Assembly (NCBI GenBank): GCA_008638375.1
Contig: CM018050.1
Span: 25,036,216 to 25,100,215 of the forward strand
DNA: 64,000 bases
Reading direction: 5' to 3'
DNA from: Nyssa sinensis
Taxonomy: Eukaryota; Streptophyta; Magnoliopsida; Cornales; Nyssaceae
Shown: positions 26,089 through 39,000 of the stretch, piece after piece
Layout of the letters: each line of letters begins with the position of its first letter
Numbering within the stretch: the stretch's first letter is position 1
Position numbers and translations under genes: made by a program
Notes under the pieces: model-generated
The model's database searches: none
What the model was told of the DNA's origin: nothing
What the model saw: only the letters and a program-made list of their open reading frames with translations

Positions 26089-26582
26089 TTCAATCTCTTG
26101 TAATCCTAGAGTTATCATTCTCTTGTATTGACTTATCATCAATAAGATGTCCTCTTTAGTTGTTTTTGCTTTCTTGGTTGCCTTATTGCTTTTGTTTTTT
26201 TTTTTTTTTTTTACATTACAATGCGTTCCACAAGGCTAAATTTTCAGCAAAGCCAACATTTGCGATGACTAAATAAGATAATATTTTTACAAAATAAATA
26301 TGGCTTTCATGCTAAGTAAGCTTCACGCTAGGGATAACTTGTACAAAAGAATTGAGGAATGACATTGTAACTTTTCATATTTTGGGAAGCTTCACGTCTT
26401 GGATAACTTCGTTTATATAAAAAAAGGACATGGCGTAGGAGACATTTTGACCTTCACACTTAAGAAGTTTCACGCTGAGAGTTGCTTCTTATTGTGGTCT
26501 TCCACGTTCATCTTATAAGTAGAACAAAAAAATCCTTCACACCTGATATTGCAACTTTCACGCTCAAAAAGCTTTAGTAGTT

Positions 26583-27583
26583 TCACACATGATACAACTT
26601 GACCCATTTCATTTTCAAGGGTCCTATAAACATGCCCGTTTCTATGCTTCTCAACTTGCAATAACCACTTTCATAGGCTTGGATGACTCTAAAAGGTCTT
26701 TCCCATTTTGGGGTGAACTTGGAAGTGGAACTTTCGTGTATGATGGGATCGACCATTTTTAGCACCAAATCGCCTTCTTGTAATTGTCTCGGGTGGACTG
26801 TGGAGTTATAAGCTCTTCCAATGCAAGCGTGGTATATCTTGAGACTTGCACGAGCTTTGTCCCTTACACTCATCTAGGGCTTCTAAGACCTCAACACGGT
26901 TTCCATTGGAGACTTTGCTCTTGGTCGCAATTCATGCTGATGGGATTGTAATATCAGATGGCAGGATGGCCTCCACTCCATAGACTAGTGAGAAAGGCGT
27001 AGCTTGAGTAGGTCTCCTTTGGGAGGTTTTATACGCCCAAAGGGCTAAAAGGAGTTGGTTTACCCAATTCGAAGGGCTTTCATGAAGAGTTCGACTGAGG
27101 ATTTTTAACAATGTCTTGTTGGTCTCTTGTGATTGGTCATTCCCTTTGGGATAGTAAGGGGTGGACTTCTGATGATCTATCCCTATATGAGAACAGTAGC
27201 TTGCTCGCAATCATATCTGTTGAAAAATGACTTGCCATTATTGAGAGTATGGTTTTTGGGATGCCGAACTTGCAAATAATGTTTTCTCTGATGAAGTTGG
27301 TTATAACAGCTCCAGTGGTATGTTTGAAGGTAACAATTTCAACCCACTTTGTGTATAACTCTGTTGCCACTAGGATCCAAATATGTCCTTTTACGGCTGT
27401 ATTAATAAGTCCGATCAAGTCTAATCCCCAAGTATAGAAAGGCCAAGGGGTTGATATTACATGGAGATTTACTACGGGCGCATGAATTTTGTCACCATGG
27501 ATCTGGAAAGTATGGTACTTTCGCACATGAGATTTCGAGTCACTCTTCATGTTGGCCAATGGTAGCTATTTTGAAGCAACTGT
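26583..27583 (-). pseudogene. Tat integrase, catalytic core and C-terminal part
   Basis: This is the downstream part of the integrase, split from its N-terminus by the LTR inserted at 27584. Seen in order: the WPTM and TWGLDLIG stretch carrying the first catalytic Asp; ELYTKWVEI; then a one-base loss in the segment that normally holds the second catalytic Asp (near 27240), which shifts the frame. The next frame (26932-27210) has YYPKGNDQSQETNKTLL, where Gln stands at the position I align to the catalytic Glu. A last frame (26583-26873) has the GDLVL and WERPFRV motifs of the C-terminal domain. There is no chromodomain, as expected for Tat. The protein cannot be active. Confidence 0.8.
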
Positions 27584-30500
27584 TGTCACGACCCGAAACC
27601 TACCCTGTGCGGATCTCGCATCGCGACCGCCACCTTCAGGCCCGAGGACCCTTGGGCGAAGGCTCGCATAGGCAGCGGTATCGAATAGATGTGCGACATG
27701 CGTTTTGCGGAAGCGTGAAAAACTTTTTCTTTTCTTTTCTTATTTTTAAATTACGCACATCCGTCCGGTACTGCCGCTCCATACATAGCATACATGGTTA
27801 CACATTCAGAGTATAACTAAAACTTAAGGACTTATAACATTAATACAATACATATTCAGTTGCCCTGAGGGCTTAATACATATTCTTACATTGTCTACTA
27901 ATACAAAATGTACTACTAGAGTTCATAGGTTTCTCAAAAGAAACTACTCAAACATATCTTCTCAAAAACAGCTAGACTCGTCACCATCGTCCTCAAGACC
28001 CTGTCTGCTGTGAATCACCTGAAAGGGGGGTCCGAACAAAGTCCGGGTAAGCTAATCTAAGCTTATGAGCAATTCCAGTATTCGTCATGGGATTTTCAAT
28101 TAGCAGTGATTTTTAGTACATAAGAGTTTGTAAAACATTCACCGCCAATTGTTCATATACTTGAACATAGAACATATGCATTTTATTAAACAGATAGCTT
28201 TGAAACATATAAAGTATTCAAGCTAAATTCGTACTTCGTCAGATAAAGTATATAAACTTTAAAACACATAAATATGTATTGTGAAAATGTGGGTAAAACC
28301 TGCTTCCATTTCCAATACATTTTCTTATCACTTTTCATTAATGGAATCCGTTTCGAACCAAATTCCCCACTTTTCGTTTCGTGAAGATATCTTATGCCTT
28401 GGGGATTAGATCCTGCTACCTGGCAGTTGACAGTCAATTGAGTTCCGTACAACTCAATATCCCATCAGATTTCGGATTAATTTAATTCCGAAGAAACCCA
28501 TAAAATTCGTGGTGCTTATGCACAACTTTTCTTACATTCAAATACATTTGACTTCTTCAAATGAGTGCTTCTTATGAACATTTAAAACATCATGTACATA
28601 ATTTCATAATAATTCCTTTAAACACTTGATATAAACATATTCAAAATAATTTATATAATTTGGCATTTAAAACTTTAGACATGTTGAAATATGTTTTAAG
28701 AAAACTATGATAGAAACTATTCACTGAGCATGTCATAATAGAGTTATAAAGATAGAACAATTTAAAACTAAATCATGTAAATACTGAATTTGAAAATTCA
28801 AACACTTCATATCTTTGAACTTGAAACCTTTTCAAATCCATGGAGTTAAATCTCCACTTCAAACACAGGGTTACTCACCTTGGTCCTTTAGGGTTAGTGC
28901 TAATAATGCACTTTCCCACTTTCCTTGTAGTTCCTAAGAACAATTCATAAATATCTCATCAACTTCACATTCATTGTAAATCATCTCAATGTTTCTTAAC
29001 TTATGCTTAAATCGTATTAGATCCTAAAACGATTTCATAAATTCATATGTACTTAACTCGTATTCTTAACCTATGACACAATTTAACGTGTTAGAAATTT
29101 AATTTATTTCAATTTATACTCTTCTGGTAGCTCCATTAACTTTGAATTAAAGTTATTTATTTGATATGTTTACATGTCGTGTCTTTTCGTATTTCATTTC
29201 CCGTACTTGCCTCAGTTTAGTTCTTTGGCAATATTTCAGTTCATAGTCATCTAACAGATGCTATTCATCAAATTTTATGTCTTTTTATTTAGACATTTCT
29301 TTTTGATCGAATAGACTCTATCCATTGAGTCCGGAGCGTCGAAGAAAGTCAGTTTAGGCTTTCCTAAAAGTTAATTTGGACTTTTTTATGCAAAAGGACA
29401 AAATGGTCATTTATCGTTTTATGTGTCACATTTTTTCGTACTTCGTTTCATAATTTGGACTCCATTTTTGAGTCCGGGATGTCAAAGAAAGTTAATTTAG
29501 ACTTCCTCTGATTTTAATTTGGCTTTTGAGGTACTAGGGGTAATTTGGTCATTTTACCCCCTTACGTGTCTTTATGTTCGGGACCTCATCTCATGTCGTG
29601 GATCTCACCATTGGACTCAGAAGGTCCGAGATAGTAAGAATACACTAATAACTTGTTAATTTTGGACAAGGGGTATTTTGATCATTTCGCCCTTTACGTG
29701 TCTTTATTTTTCGAGCCCCGTCTCGTAAAACGGACTCTACCATTGGTTTCAGAATATCCAAAATAGTAAAGATACACTATTCATATGTTTAATTTGGACT
29801 TCATTTACCTCATTTATGACCTAGGGCAAAATAGTAATTTTGCTTTATTTATTAAATAATTAAATTAATTATTTAATTATTTTTCCAGGGGTTTAATTGC
29901 ATAAATTTTCAATAAATTGGGCCACAGTAGAAATCAGTAAAACAGTTGGGGTCAAAATCTAATTTCCATAAGTTTTGATCTGAACCAGTTAGTTCAGTTG
30001 GGATTTAAGTGAACCGGTCCAGTCTCCCATTGAACCAACCGGTTTAGTCGGTTTGCCACGTAATGCTGACATCATGATGACGTCAGCCCTAATGGTTAAA
30101 ATTTAAAATGTTTAACCCCCTAAACGTCACCGTTTAAATAACCCATAACCGGATTTGACCCGGACCCGTAACCGACTCGTAGCCCGACCCGAACAGTTTC
30201 ATCTTCCCCACGAGGGTCGACACTATTCATCCGAAACCCTAATTTTTTTACAGTTCAGTTTCGTGATGTTTTGAGAGTCCATTTCCTCTGTTTTCTTTTC
30301 CAAACACTTCCTAATACTCTAAGGTATGTTTTTACATCGCTTTAGAGCTTCGAGTTTATCTCAGAGGCTCGGTTTAGGTCACGATAACCAGACCTATAAC
30401 ACCCATAGTTCGTGCTCATTTCTTGATCATTTTTCATGGGGTTTAGTTTGGTTTGATCCCCTATTCATGAGGATTTAGTTTCCATTCATAAGAGTGGATT

Positions 30501-30937
30501 TAATCACGAGTTTAAAGGTTTGGGTTGTAAACCCGTAACCTGCAAGTCAATGTTTGGAGGCCATTTCTTGTGATTTTTTGTCGCGAATTTATGTTTTTGG
30601 GATGCTTATAATGTCTACTTGAAGTCCCTATACACCAAACACAGTTTGGTGATGATGATTCAGTTTCATCATTTTGGGTATTGCATTTCAGTAAAATTTT
30701 CTACCCTCTGTAACCTCCTATTTTCTCTCTCGATTTTCCATCATTTTTAACCATTTTCTTGCAAAATAAAGCTCATTCTACATAGATTAAGACCCTATGT
30801 TTTCATGCTAAAATGTGAACGAAATCGAATTAAATTTTGGTTGGGAATATACCTGTTTAAGCGGACTGTTTCCAATTTCTTTCTCCCTCTTTGGTTTCCA
30901 ATTTCCTCTCCTTGCTTCAGCTTTCTTCTTCTTCTTC

Positions 30938-30978
<41 letters not shown>

Positions 30979-31544
30979 CTTTCTCTCACGATTATTTCCA
31001 TGGGTGTGTATATAATCTATGTATATAGGTGTAAGAGATTTGATGGCTGCCACCTTTCCCTCACTTACCCCCTATCTCATCAACAGCCATACCCATCACT
31101 TTTCTGAATTTGGGCCACACTCTCCTCCATACCTCCTCACCTAATAGTATATAAAATATACATATGTGGTATATAGCTACCTTACCTCTCTCAAATCCAT
31201 GTCTCCTCCTATATATTTATATGTATATATAATATTTAATATACATATTACACAACACACACACACACATACGGCTGATCTATATATATATATATATATA
31301 TTATTTTATTTTATTTATGCATATATACTTGCATGCATACTTGGTTACATATACATATACACATTACACATTTCATGTAGTCTAATGTGTGTTTAAATTA
31401 TTTAATTATAATTAAAACTAATTATTTCATATAAATAAATAATTAATTAATTATTCTCTTTGAGTGTAAATATTTTTACACTAATTTTCTTTAATCTCGT
31501 AATACGTGTCATATGACCCGGTATTTTTGGGTCGGAGTATTACA
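27584..31544 (+). mobile_element. Solo LTR, large-LTR family, copy 2, in the Tat integrase
   Basis: This 3961-bp insertion starts TGTCACGACCCGAAACCTAC and ends GGAGTATTACA. It is flanked by perfect ACTGT repeats (27579-27583 and 31545-31549). It cuts the Tat integrase between its zinc-binding N-terminus (31550-31669) and its core (27137-27559), so it is younger than the Tat element. Inside are four units of about 130-145 bp carrying variants of ACTCYAYCATTGAGTCCGG (near 29315, 29460, 29605, 29728), a CT microsatellite at 30942-30969 and AT repeats at 31280-31300. No internal domain or second LTR. Confidence 0.9.
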
Positions 31545-31549
31545 ACTGT

Positions 31550-31690
31550 TGGTAAAGTTTCTCGCCCCCTTGATGCTTCATTTGGTGGGTGAAGCCTAAG
31601 TGCTTCTAGTAACTCCTCTCCGGCTAGGCATTTTAGACGTTTGTCCTCATAGCACCTTCTGTAAAGCATGTGCTCGTATAAGAAGAAAGG
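31550..31690 (-). pseudogene. Tat integrase, N-terminal fragment
   Basis: The frame holds MLYRRCYEDKRLKCL, matching the LYRR-G...RCL run that opens the zinc-binding domain of plant gypsy integrases, followed by a degraded His-containing segment. It stops at the LTR insertion; the continuation lies at 27583 and below. Confidence 0.7.
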
Positions 31691-32112
31691 TGAAGCTCTC
31701 TTTTTAATGACTCAGCATCTGCACGATTTGTTGGTGTGCAACCCTCTTGAAGATAATCAATATAAAGTTGTCTTCAGTCATTCACTTGTTCCACAAAGCT
31801 GCATTCTAGCCTTGTTTAGAGATTCCTGACTTGCAGACACTCGTGTTGGAGATTGAGGGCATCCCTCATCATGTTGGGCCAGTAGTACCCTTGTCTCTAC
31901 ATCCTCTTATAAAGACTGATGTCCCCAGGACCACATGCTTAGTTGTGGACTTTTTGGAGTCTCCTTCGTGCCTCTTCTTCCTTGCGGCATCATGCGAGGG
32001 TTCCTCCCGTCGTTCTGGAGTAGAGCTTATTATCATAGAAAGTGAATTGCCTAAGTTGGACGACTGGGAGGTTACCTTGGTGATCTTGCAATTGCTTTCT
32101 GATTGGAGTGCG

Positions 32113-32766
32113 CTATTTGGGCAACTCTACTTCTTTCACTGTGACTTCCCTTGTAGTAAATGAGATGATTTCTTTAGAGATTTCCATAATGATTTTTGCT
32201 TCTTCAATTCCAACTTTGGAGGCGAGGGTTGCTAAGCCATCCAGGTGCCTATTGTGTGTCCTAGGCACGCGTTCAATAATGATGGTTTCAAATTTATCCA
32301 TCCATTTTTGAACAATGGTCCGGTATGCAGCTAAGGCGGGCTCCTTAATCTCATATTCACTTGTGATCTGCCTTACCACTAAGTTCGAGTCTCATTTTAT
32401 GTAGAGTGTGGAAATTCCTAAGTTGTGCGCAACCATAAGTCCCAAGACCATAGCTTTATATTCCGCCTTATTGTTTATGCATTTGAAGTCTAATTTGTAA
32501 GAGAGGCTTATCTTTTCCCCCATTTTTGATATTAATACGACTTATGCTTCTCCCCTAGAATAGGTGGATGATCCATCGAAGCTAAGAATCCATCTTTTTT
32601 GTATAACCTTCGCGCAACATGCTTCAAAATCATCTCTTAGAAGTTCCTTAGAAAATGGTTCAAAGTCTTTGCTGGAAAATTGGCAAGCAAATCCGCCAAG
32701 GCTTGGCTTTTGATGGCCTTTGGCATGACACATTTGGCATCTAATTCTACCAAAGATAGTAACCAT
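32113..32766 (-). pseudogene. Second RNase H (archaeal-type, Tat-specific)
   Basis: Two frames separated by stops. The first holds RWILSFDGSSTYSRGEA, the DGS motif that opens the RNase H fold. Between the frames, CINNKAEYKAMVLGL is the NN-AEY-A motif with the catalytic Glu. The second frame (32113-32379) has VPRTHNRHLDGLATLAS, the closing motif (usually N-x-x-A-D-x-L-A, here with Leu-Asp). A second RNase H between the retroviral-type RNase H and integrase is the mark of Tat/Ogre elements, and it is the main evidence for the lineage. Confidence 0.8.
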
Positions 32767-32870
32767 CGCACAATTTTGCCCGAAAGTGCTGATCGTGTGA
32801 GCAAATACTAGATAGGATCACACTTGGCGATTAAGTAAAAGGAGTATGCAAGCAAGTAGTGTCTGAACTC

Positions 32871-34000
32871 TTAGGCTGCGAATACTAGCGCGAGATAGTA
32901 GTGCTCAAGAGTGGAGTATCTAGTTTCAGGACCTCGAATTATCCGGCTGATGTAGTACACTGGCTTTTCTTGTCCATCTACCTTTTGAGCGATGAGTGCC
33001 CCTATTGAGCGAGGGGTACTTCTTAGGTAGAACAAGAGGGGTTTTCCCAGTTGTGGAGCTAGCATGGTCTGTGGAGAGCTTAGGACTTCCTTTGACTTGG
33101 ATAAAGGCTTTCTTATGTTTTCATGCCACTTAAAAGGAGTTTTAGCTTTGAGTAAGGAGTTGAATGGCCGAGTCATCTCTACTAAGGCAGGAATGAATCT
33201 TCTCAGATAGTTTACTTTTTTAATGAGACTCTTGAGTTACTTTTGCAAAGTTGGTTGTGACATATTTTGTATTGTTGTAACCTTCGCCAAGTCTACCTCA
33301 ATCCTATGTCTCTGGACCACCCCAAGAATTTCCCTATTGTGACTTCAAAGCCACATTTGAGCAAATTGAGGTGGAGTTTGAATTTTTGGCAACACTCGAT
33401 AACTTTCCTTAGATCCGCGTTGTGGTCTCTTTCACGCGCTCTTTACTACTATGTCGTCAACATAAAATTCTAAGTTCTTGGGGAGCATGTCATGGAACAT
33501 GTATGTCATGGTGCTGATATATTGCCCCAGCATTTTTTAAAAACCAAAGGGCACGAATTGATAAAAAAGTTCCCGATTGGTTTTCTTGAGTGCATCCATG
33601 GGATCCATCTTGATTTAATTATACCCGTTGAAGCCATCCATGAAAGAAAACATATGATTTTTTTTTCGTGACATCGATGAGTTTGACAACATTCGGGAGT
33701 GGACTCTCATTATTCGGGCAAGCCTGGTTGAGGTCCTGAAAGTTAACACATACTCGAATCTGATTGTTCATTTTTCTGATCGGGACAACGTTGGACAACC
33801 AAGTAGGGTGTTGGATAAGTTTGATGAAATTTGCTGCTAGCAACTTTTCTATCTCCGTCTTGATCTGGAGTTCTAGTTCTGTGCGAAAGGTGCGTGGAGC
33901 TTGCTTGATTGGATTTGCTGTTAGAATAGTGTTGAGCTTATGCAAGGTAACCTTCGAGTCAATTCTAGGCATTTCTGAGTGAGACGAAGTGAACACATCA
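32871..34000 (-). pseudogene. Tat reverse transcriptase and first RNase H
   Basis: Reverse transcriptase: frame 33619-33996 opens with FIKLIQHPTWLSNVV and VCVNFQDLNQACP (fingers region). After a frameshift, LEFYVDDIVV at about 33446-33475 carries the catalytic YVDD. The tether and RNase H follow: KPLLFYL, EKPVYYISRIIRGPETRY, LEHYYLALVFA (32871-33176). Order and spacing are those of Ty3/gypsy pol. Several stops interrupt the frames, one of them between the fingers part and the YVDD motif. Confidence 0.85.
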
Positions 34001-34356
34001 GAGTGCTCATGCAGTAGCGAAAGTAGGGATTGCTTTTGTATTTCGAGGAGATCTTTGGTAATGAAAACTGATTACAAAGTTTCTTGCTTCGCGCCCAAGT
34101 TAACTTATTCCAGTTGTTGTTGTGTGTAGGGGCCATCTTGGAAACATTCAGGATCTTTCTTGGGCTCTTCTATCACTTCTAGTTTGGCTCCCTCTATCAC
34201 GCAACACTCTCCTTCAGGATTGGCTAAGTGTCCCTCTTCCAATCCTGCGTGCTGTCATAAGTGGTATATGATCCAGTCATCAGGAGTTTGAACCTTCACT
34301 GATCTTAGGTTGGTTCTTTCCCTTTTTTTTTTTTTCTTCTATTTTCCTTCAGGGGC

Positions 34357-35234
34357 TCAAAGCAGTTCCTTCGCAGCGTCTTCCCATCTCGGGAGATATG
34401 TGGCAATGATGATAGAGGAGGAGGAAGGCTTATTATCGGCATATTCGGTGTAGTAGGCCGAATTAGTGTATCTTGATTTGCTTTTTGCGAAAGGGTGTGA
34501 AGAACCCTTAATCATGACAACTTTCTTTTTTAGAAATCCTTTAGCACATTGGTGGTAAGTGGATGGTATCAGGGCTAATATGTGTATCCAACTCCTTCCC
34601 AATAAAACAAGATAAGTAGTGTCAGCTTCAATCATATGAAGCTTGGTGTGGCAATGGATAGGGCCAACCTCCAAGTCCATGTTGACAAACCTGAGGCTTT
34701 GTTGCTTTTTTGACTATCGAAGTTGGAGATGGTGATTGATTGTCTCATGATATCATCTAACACGAACCCAGTTGTTAGAAGAACTTTTAGAGGCATTATA
34801 TTAATTGATGCTCCTTCGTCAAGGAACCCTCGGGAGAACTCTATCCTATTGATAACTATCGGGACATATAATAGGCAATTGTGATGGTATGAGATCATCC
34901 TGTCCTTATCTGTGAAAGAGATGGTGGTAGAGTCTTCCTTGATTAAGCGACAGAGAGCCCCCTCTATCGCAGCATAACTTTTGCCATTGTTCGTTGTTAT
35001 TTGTAGTATCGCACGAGTTGCTTCCATCGGAGATTGCGTTCCAAAGCCCATTTGGTCAAAAATCCATTCGAACTTCATGGATTTATGGAGCATGGCAAAT
35101 TGGTCTTTAGTTACTGTCGTCACTTCGTATTCCTCCTGATGGTCCTCTTTAGTGATTTCTTCCAATTCATTATAGAAGGACACCATATGTGTTGCTCTTT
35201 TACCATTGTCTTTGTGGCGAGGGAGTGGATCCAC
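34357..35234 (-). pseudogene. Tat aspartic protease region
   Basis: Frame 34632-35234 holds FLDEGASINIMPL; the Asp of the DxGAS active-site motif is residue 139 of that frame (34818-34820). After a frameshift, frame 34357-34680 continues with HMIEADTTYLVLLGRSWIH and IPSTYHQCAKG, the LLGR-W flap-end and PSTxHQ signatures usual in plant gypsy proteases. Apart from the frameshift this is the best preserved coding part of the element. Confidence 0.8.
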
Positions 35235-36089
35235 CTATATCAGAGATTTGTCTAAAATCTGGACATCCCCATTCTTTAGCTTTTTTTTCAAAGATTCGCT
35301 TGAGCGTCCAACAATCCTTAAGGGCATGGCTCGAGGTCTGATGGTAGTTGCAATATGTGACACTCTGCTTTTCCTTGTTGGTCGAAGGCTTTCGCGGAAT
35401 AGGGAACTGACCGTTGTTGTCTTACACCCATGACTTGAGTAGTGCCCGAACTTTCTTGAGTTCGTAAGGGCACTCAGGTGGAGGAGTTCCATGCATCTTT
35501 TTGATGTTGCTTTTGAGGTATCTTTCACTACCATTGCGGAGGGACCTATTCGGTACCCTTTAGGAGCGAAAGTAACCCTGGGACTCTTGTTCACTTCTCC
35601 AATTGCGTCCCAGATGCGTCTGACTGACTCTGTTAGTCACAAGAATGTCTCTATGTCGATATTGACTAGATGAACCTTGTGCTTTTGAGACATATTGTCG
35701 ATGCACATTTTTACAAGCTTCCTTTCGCTCATTTACTCATAGCAATCCAACGCTTTTTCTCGGAATCTCTTGGCAGTGGTCCAAGAGAGACTCCTAGGGG
35801 GATTGGGTGACTTTGGATAATGATAATTTAGTGAGTCGATCTTCGACATGAAATAAATTTGCGTGAAACTTATGGACCATGTCTGCCCATGATAGGACAG
35901 AGTTTCGTGGAAGTCTTAGGTACCAAGTATAGGCCTTGTCTGTTAAAACTTGGAGAACTCTCTGAGTCTCATAGTATGATCATTCCCGTGATGATTTAGA
36001 CTTTCCACAAAGTAATTGTAAAGAACTGAAAATTTAGGGTGAAATTTTTTTTGTTGTTTTTGTTTTGTTTTAAATAATAAGGTACTGGC
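35235..36089 (-). pseudogene. Tat gag, C-terminal part
   Basis: The minus strand gives HGNDHTMRLREFSK, a stop, then LRLPRNSVLSWADMVHKF-like sequence, matching the REFxxSL...AYTWY...L...SI.SW.D....F pattern of plant gypsy gag, with several stops and frame changes. A basic, Ser/Lys-rich segment (35235-35594) leads to the protease. The upstream part lies at 39739-40365 beyond the inserted LTR. Confidence 0.65.
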
Positions 36090-39000
36090 TGTAATACTCT
36101 GACCAAAGGACTCTGTGACATAAATGATCCGAACAGTAAGCCATAACGGGATTATTTTTCGAAGAGATAAAATAAATCCAGAACACAAATGATAAATGTT
36201 CGAAAAATAATTAACGCAGTCAACCGAGTGCCGGGACAAATAAATGGGACTGATACGAATCATAGTTACAAGAATAAAAATAAAAATGACATAAGAAGCG
36301 AACGGACATCCAGAGACAGTAAAACAAATAATACTGATATTGAGCTGGTTTTATGCCAACTTCATTGACATTCATAATTAATATATTTGAAAAATAAAAT
36401 AATATATGTATAATAGTATATATGAAAAAAAAAATGTAAAGTATTGTGTATATATATATATATGGGTATATGTATATATATGTGGTAGAAAATAAATAAA
36501 AGAAGAAACAAAGAAAAGAAAGAAGAGAAAAAGGAAAAAAAAAAAAAAGAAAGAGAAAAGAGAAGTAAAGGAAGGGGCGGTGCAGGTCGCGGGTGAGGGA
36601 GAGCGGCAGAACATGGGAGAAGGAAAGGGAGAAGAAAAGAGAGAAAAAATGGGGGGGCGGAGCTGCGAGCGGTGGTGTCCTAGATCGAGAGGCACTGGGA
36701 GGTTGTTGGGAGGCCTTCGACGCTATTCTCTGTCAGCGCCGACGAGCAAATCAAAGGTGTTGGCGGATGGGTTTCAGCAACGATGGGTTTGGGATTAGCA
36801 ACGGCGGAGGAGACGATCGTCAACGGTGTGGCATCGGAGGTCATTGATCGGACGGTAGTTAAGATTATTAGAAGGGAAGAATGCAGAAGCGGCGGTGGTC
36901 GCGAGGGGGATCATGCCGATGGCCATCGCGTCTCGCATGTCCAAGCTTGAGTCGGAGACGGGGGATCGAGGCAGGGGGCGACGGAGACGGTAAAGGCACT
37001 GAGTGGCGGTGATGGCAGTATCGGTGTAATGCTCGGGAAAAGCATGGAGACGATGATTTGGTTGTTGAGTTGGGCTTCGAAGCCAAGATCTTTGTGGCTA
37101 AATCAGTCAGTTGGGTTGAGATTGAATGGTGACAAATCAAGTCTATGGAAACTCTGAAGTGTATGATTTGGTTAGGCAAATATTTATGAGTATATTCACG
37201 ATTCTCCCTTTGGGATTTATGGGTCGATACCATTTATGGCTGCACATGGTAAGGCTTGAAGTATTTCTGGGTTTTTTTGGTTGGATGCTACTGAAATACG
37301 GATTGATGTGCTCGGGTCTGGTCGGGGTGTTGAATCACCCATTTTCTCCCTCCCGATTAGAATAGGATTGATGCTCTATGGATGAGTGAAACAGGTGTTG
37401 TTGATGTAATCTTAGAGATCGATAGAGTGTTGCTGCCACTGAGTGTGTGTGATCTGATTTCTACTCCAACGTCTCTGAAATTCAGAGTGGGTTTTGAGGG
37501 TTGTTGATTCAGTTGGGTGAAGAGTCCTTGGGGGCTTCGGGTTTTGGATTTACCTGCAGCAAGTTGGAGCTGCCGTAGCAAACTTGAGGCGGCAGTTGTG
37601 GGCTGACCTTAATGAGCAGTGAGGAGATGACTGTAATCGTGGTTGCGGCTGTTACAAGGGTGTGGATTGGGTCAGTTTGGATACTATTGGAGCAGCGGTA
37701 AGGAGGCGACGCAGGATTTGGGTGAAGATAAATCTAGCGTACAGCAGCAGACCTGGGGGAAATCGCGTTGGGCCTGGGTGTGTGGCCAGGATTCCGTCCC
37801 AGCGTCTCTGGGATTCAGAATGGACTCTTGAAGCATCAAGTGTGAGCCGTTTTATTTTTGTGACAGATTTGGCGTGTTGGCAGATTTTGAGATTAAAGGT
37901 GGGAGACTTTTATTTTGATTTTTCTGTTACATAGTTGGCTTTGTGTGAATCTTGAAATAAAACTTGAATGGATTGAGAGGGAAAATATACAATGGAGGAA
38001 GGGAATTTCAGCTGATGAATTTGTGTTGAATCTTGAGGAACCGAACAAATCAGTGTTGTTGGAAGGGTGTTAGATGAGCGAAGCTAGAGTAGAGATACTT
38101 TTGGCAGTAGTGAATATTGGTTGAAGAAGTTCTCTAAATATAAACCTATAGAAGTTGAAGTCTTCTGGGACGACGGTTACCAAACTACCCAAGTTGTTGT
38201 GACATTGACAACGATTTGGGTTTGTTTCAAGAATGCCATGGAATTTGAGAAATGTTTTGAAGCTGACCACCACAGTAGTACGTTATCACCGATTGGTTTG
38301 ACTTTGTGACAGACACGACTCCCGAGGGTTGAGACAAACCCTTCAGATATGATATTTTACTAATGTGAGAAATGAGGTTAAGCTTAGGAGTATGTGGTAA
38401 GATGATTGAATGTTCTCTATGCTTAATTGCTATTAGGAAATCACTTAGAATTTGATTGTCTTGATAGCCCTAGATTGGTTGTTTGTGCACTTATGTATTT
38501 CTTTGAATTGTTAGGAAATTTATTTGAATGAGAAGTATGGTATTTTGCTAAGTAAGAAATAGAATTGGATTTAGGGGTAATTGCTACATTGTCTGATTGG
38601 TTCTATGCCTATGTGTTTCTTATTATTTTCCTGAATATTTGATTGAATGATAGATGTGGGCTATGACTATATGTGTATTCCATGTGTTATCATTATATGT
38701 GATTTATGGGATTGTTAAGATGATGAATGTGAAAATCGAGCATGTGATCAATTGGATTGTTCATGATATGTGGACTTGTGGACTGAGTTGTGTGATTTGA
38801 TTATTGCTTTAAGTAGAATATGCATAACTTAAGGCATGCTTCATGTATTGATAAATTGTTTCGTTAAGATCACATCATTGCATGGTGGAATCAGGACATA
38901 TTGGCATAGTGTGATTCCTTGAAAGCATAGTGTGAGTTGAGCACGTGGTGCTATGCATTATGAGGGTGTAGATCTTGTGGTGAAAAACCCAAAATCGGCC

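Noticed and set aside
36378..37233. Frames of 70-121 codons on both strands
   Set aside because: Inside LTR copy 4; low-complexity composition, frames not shared with other copies.
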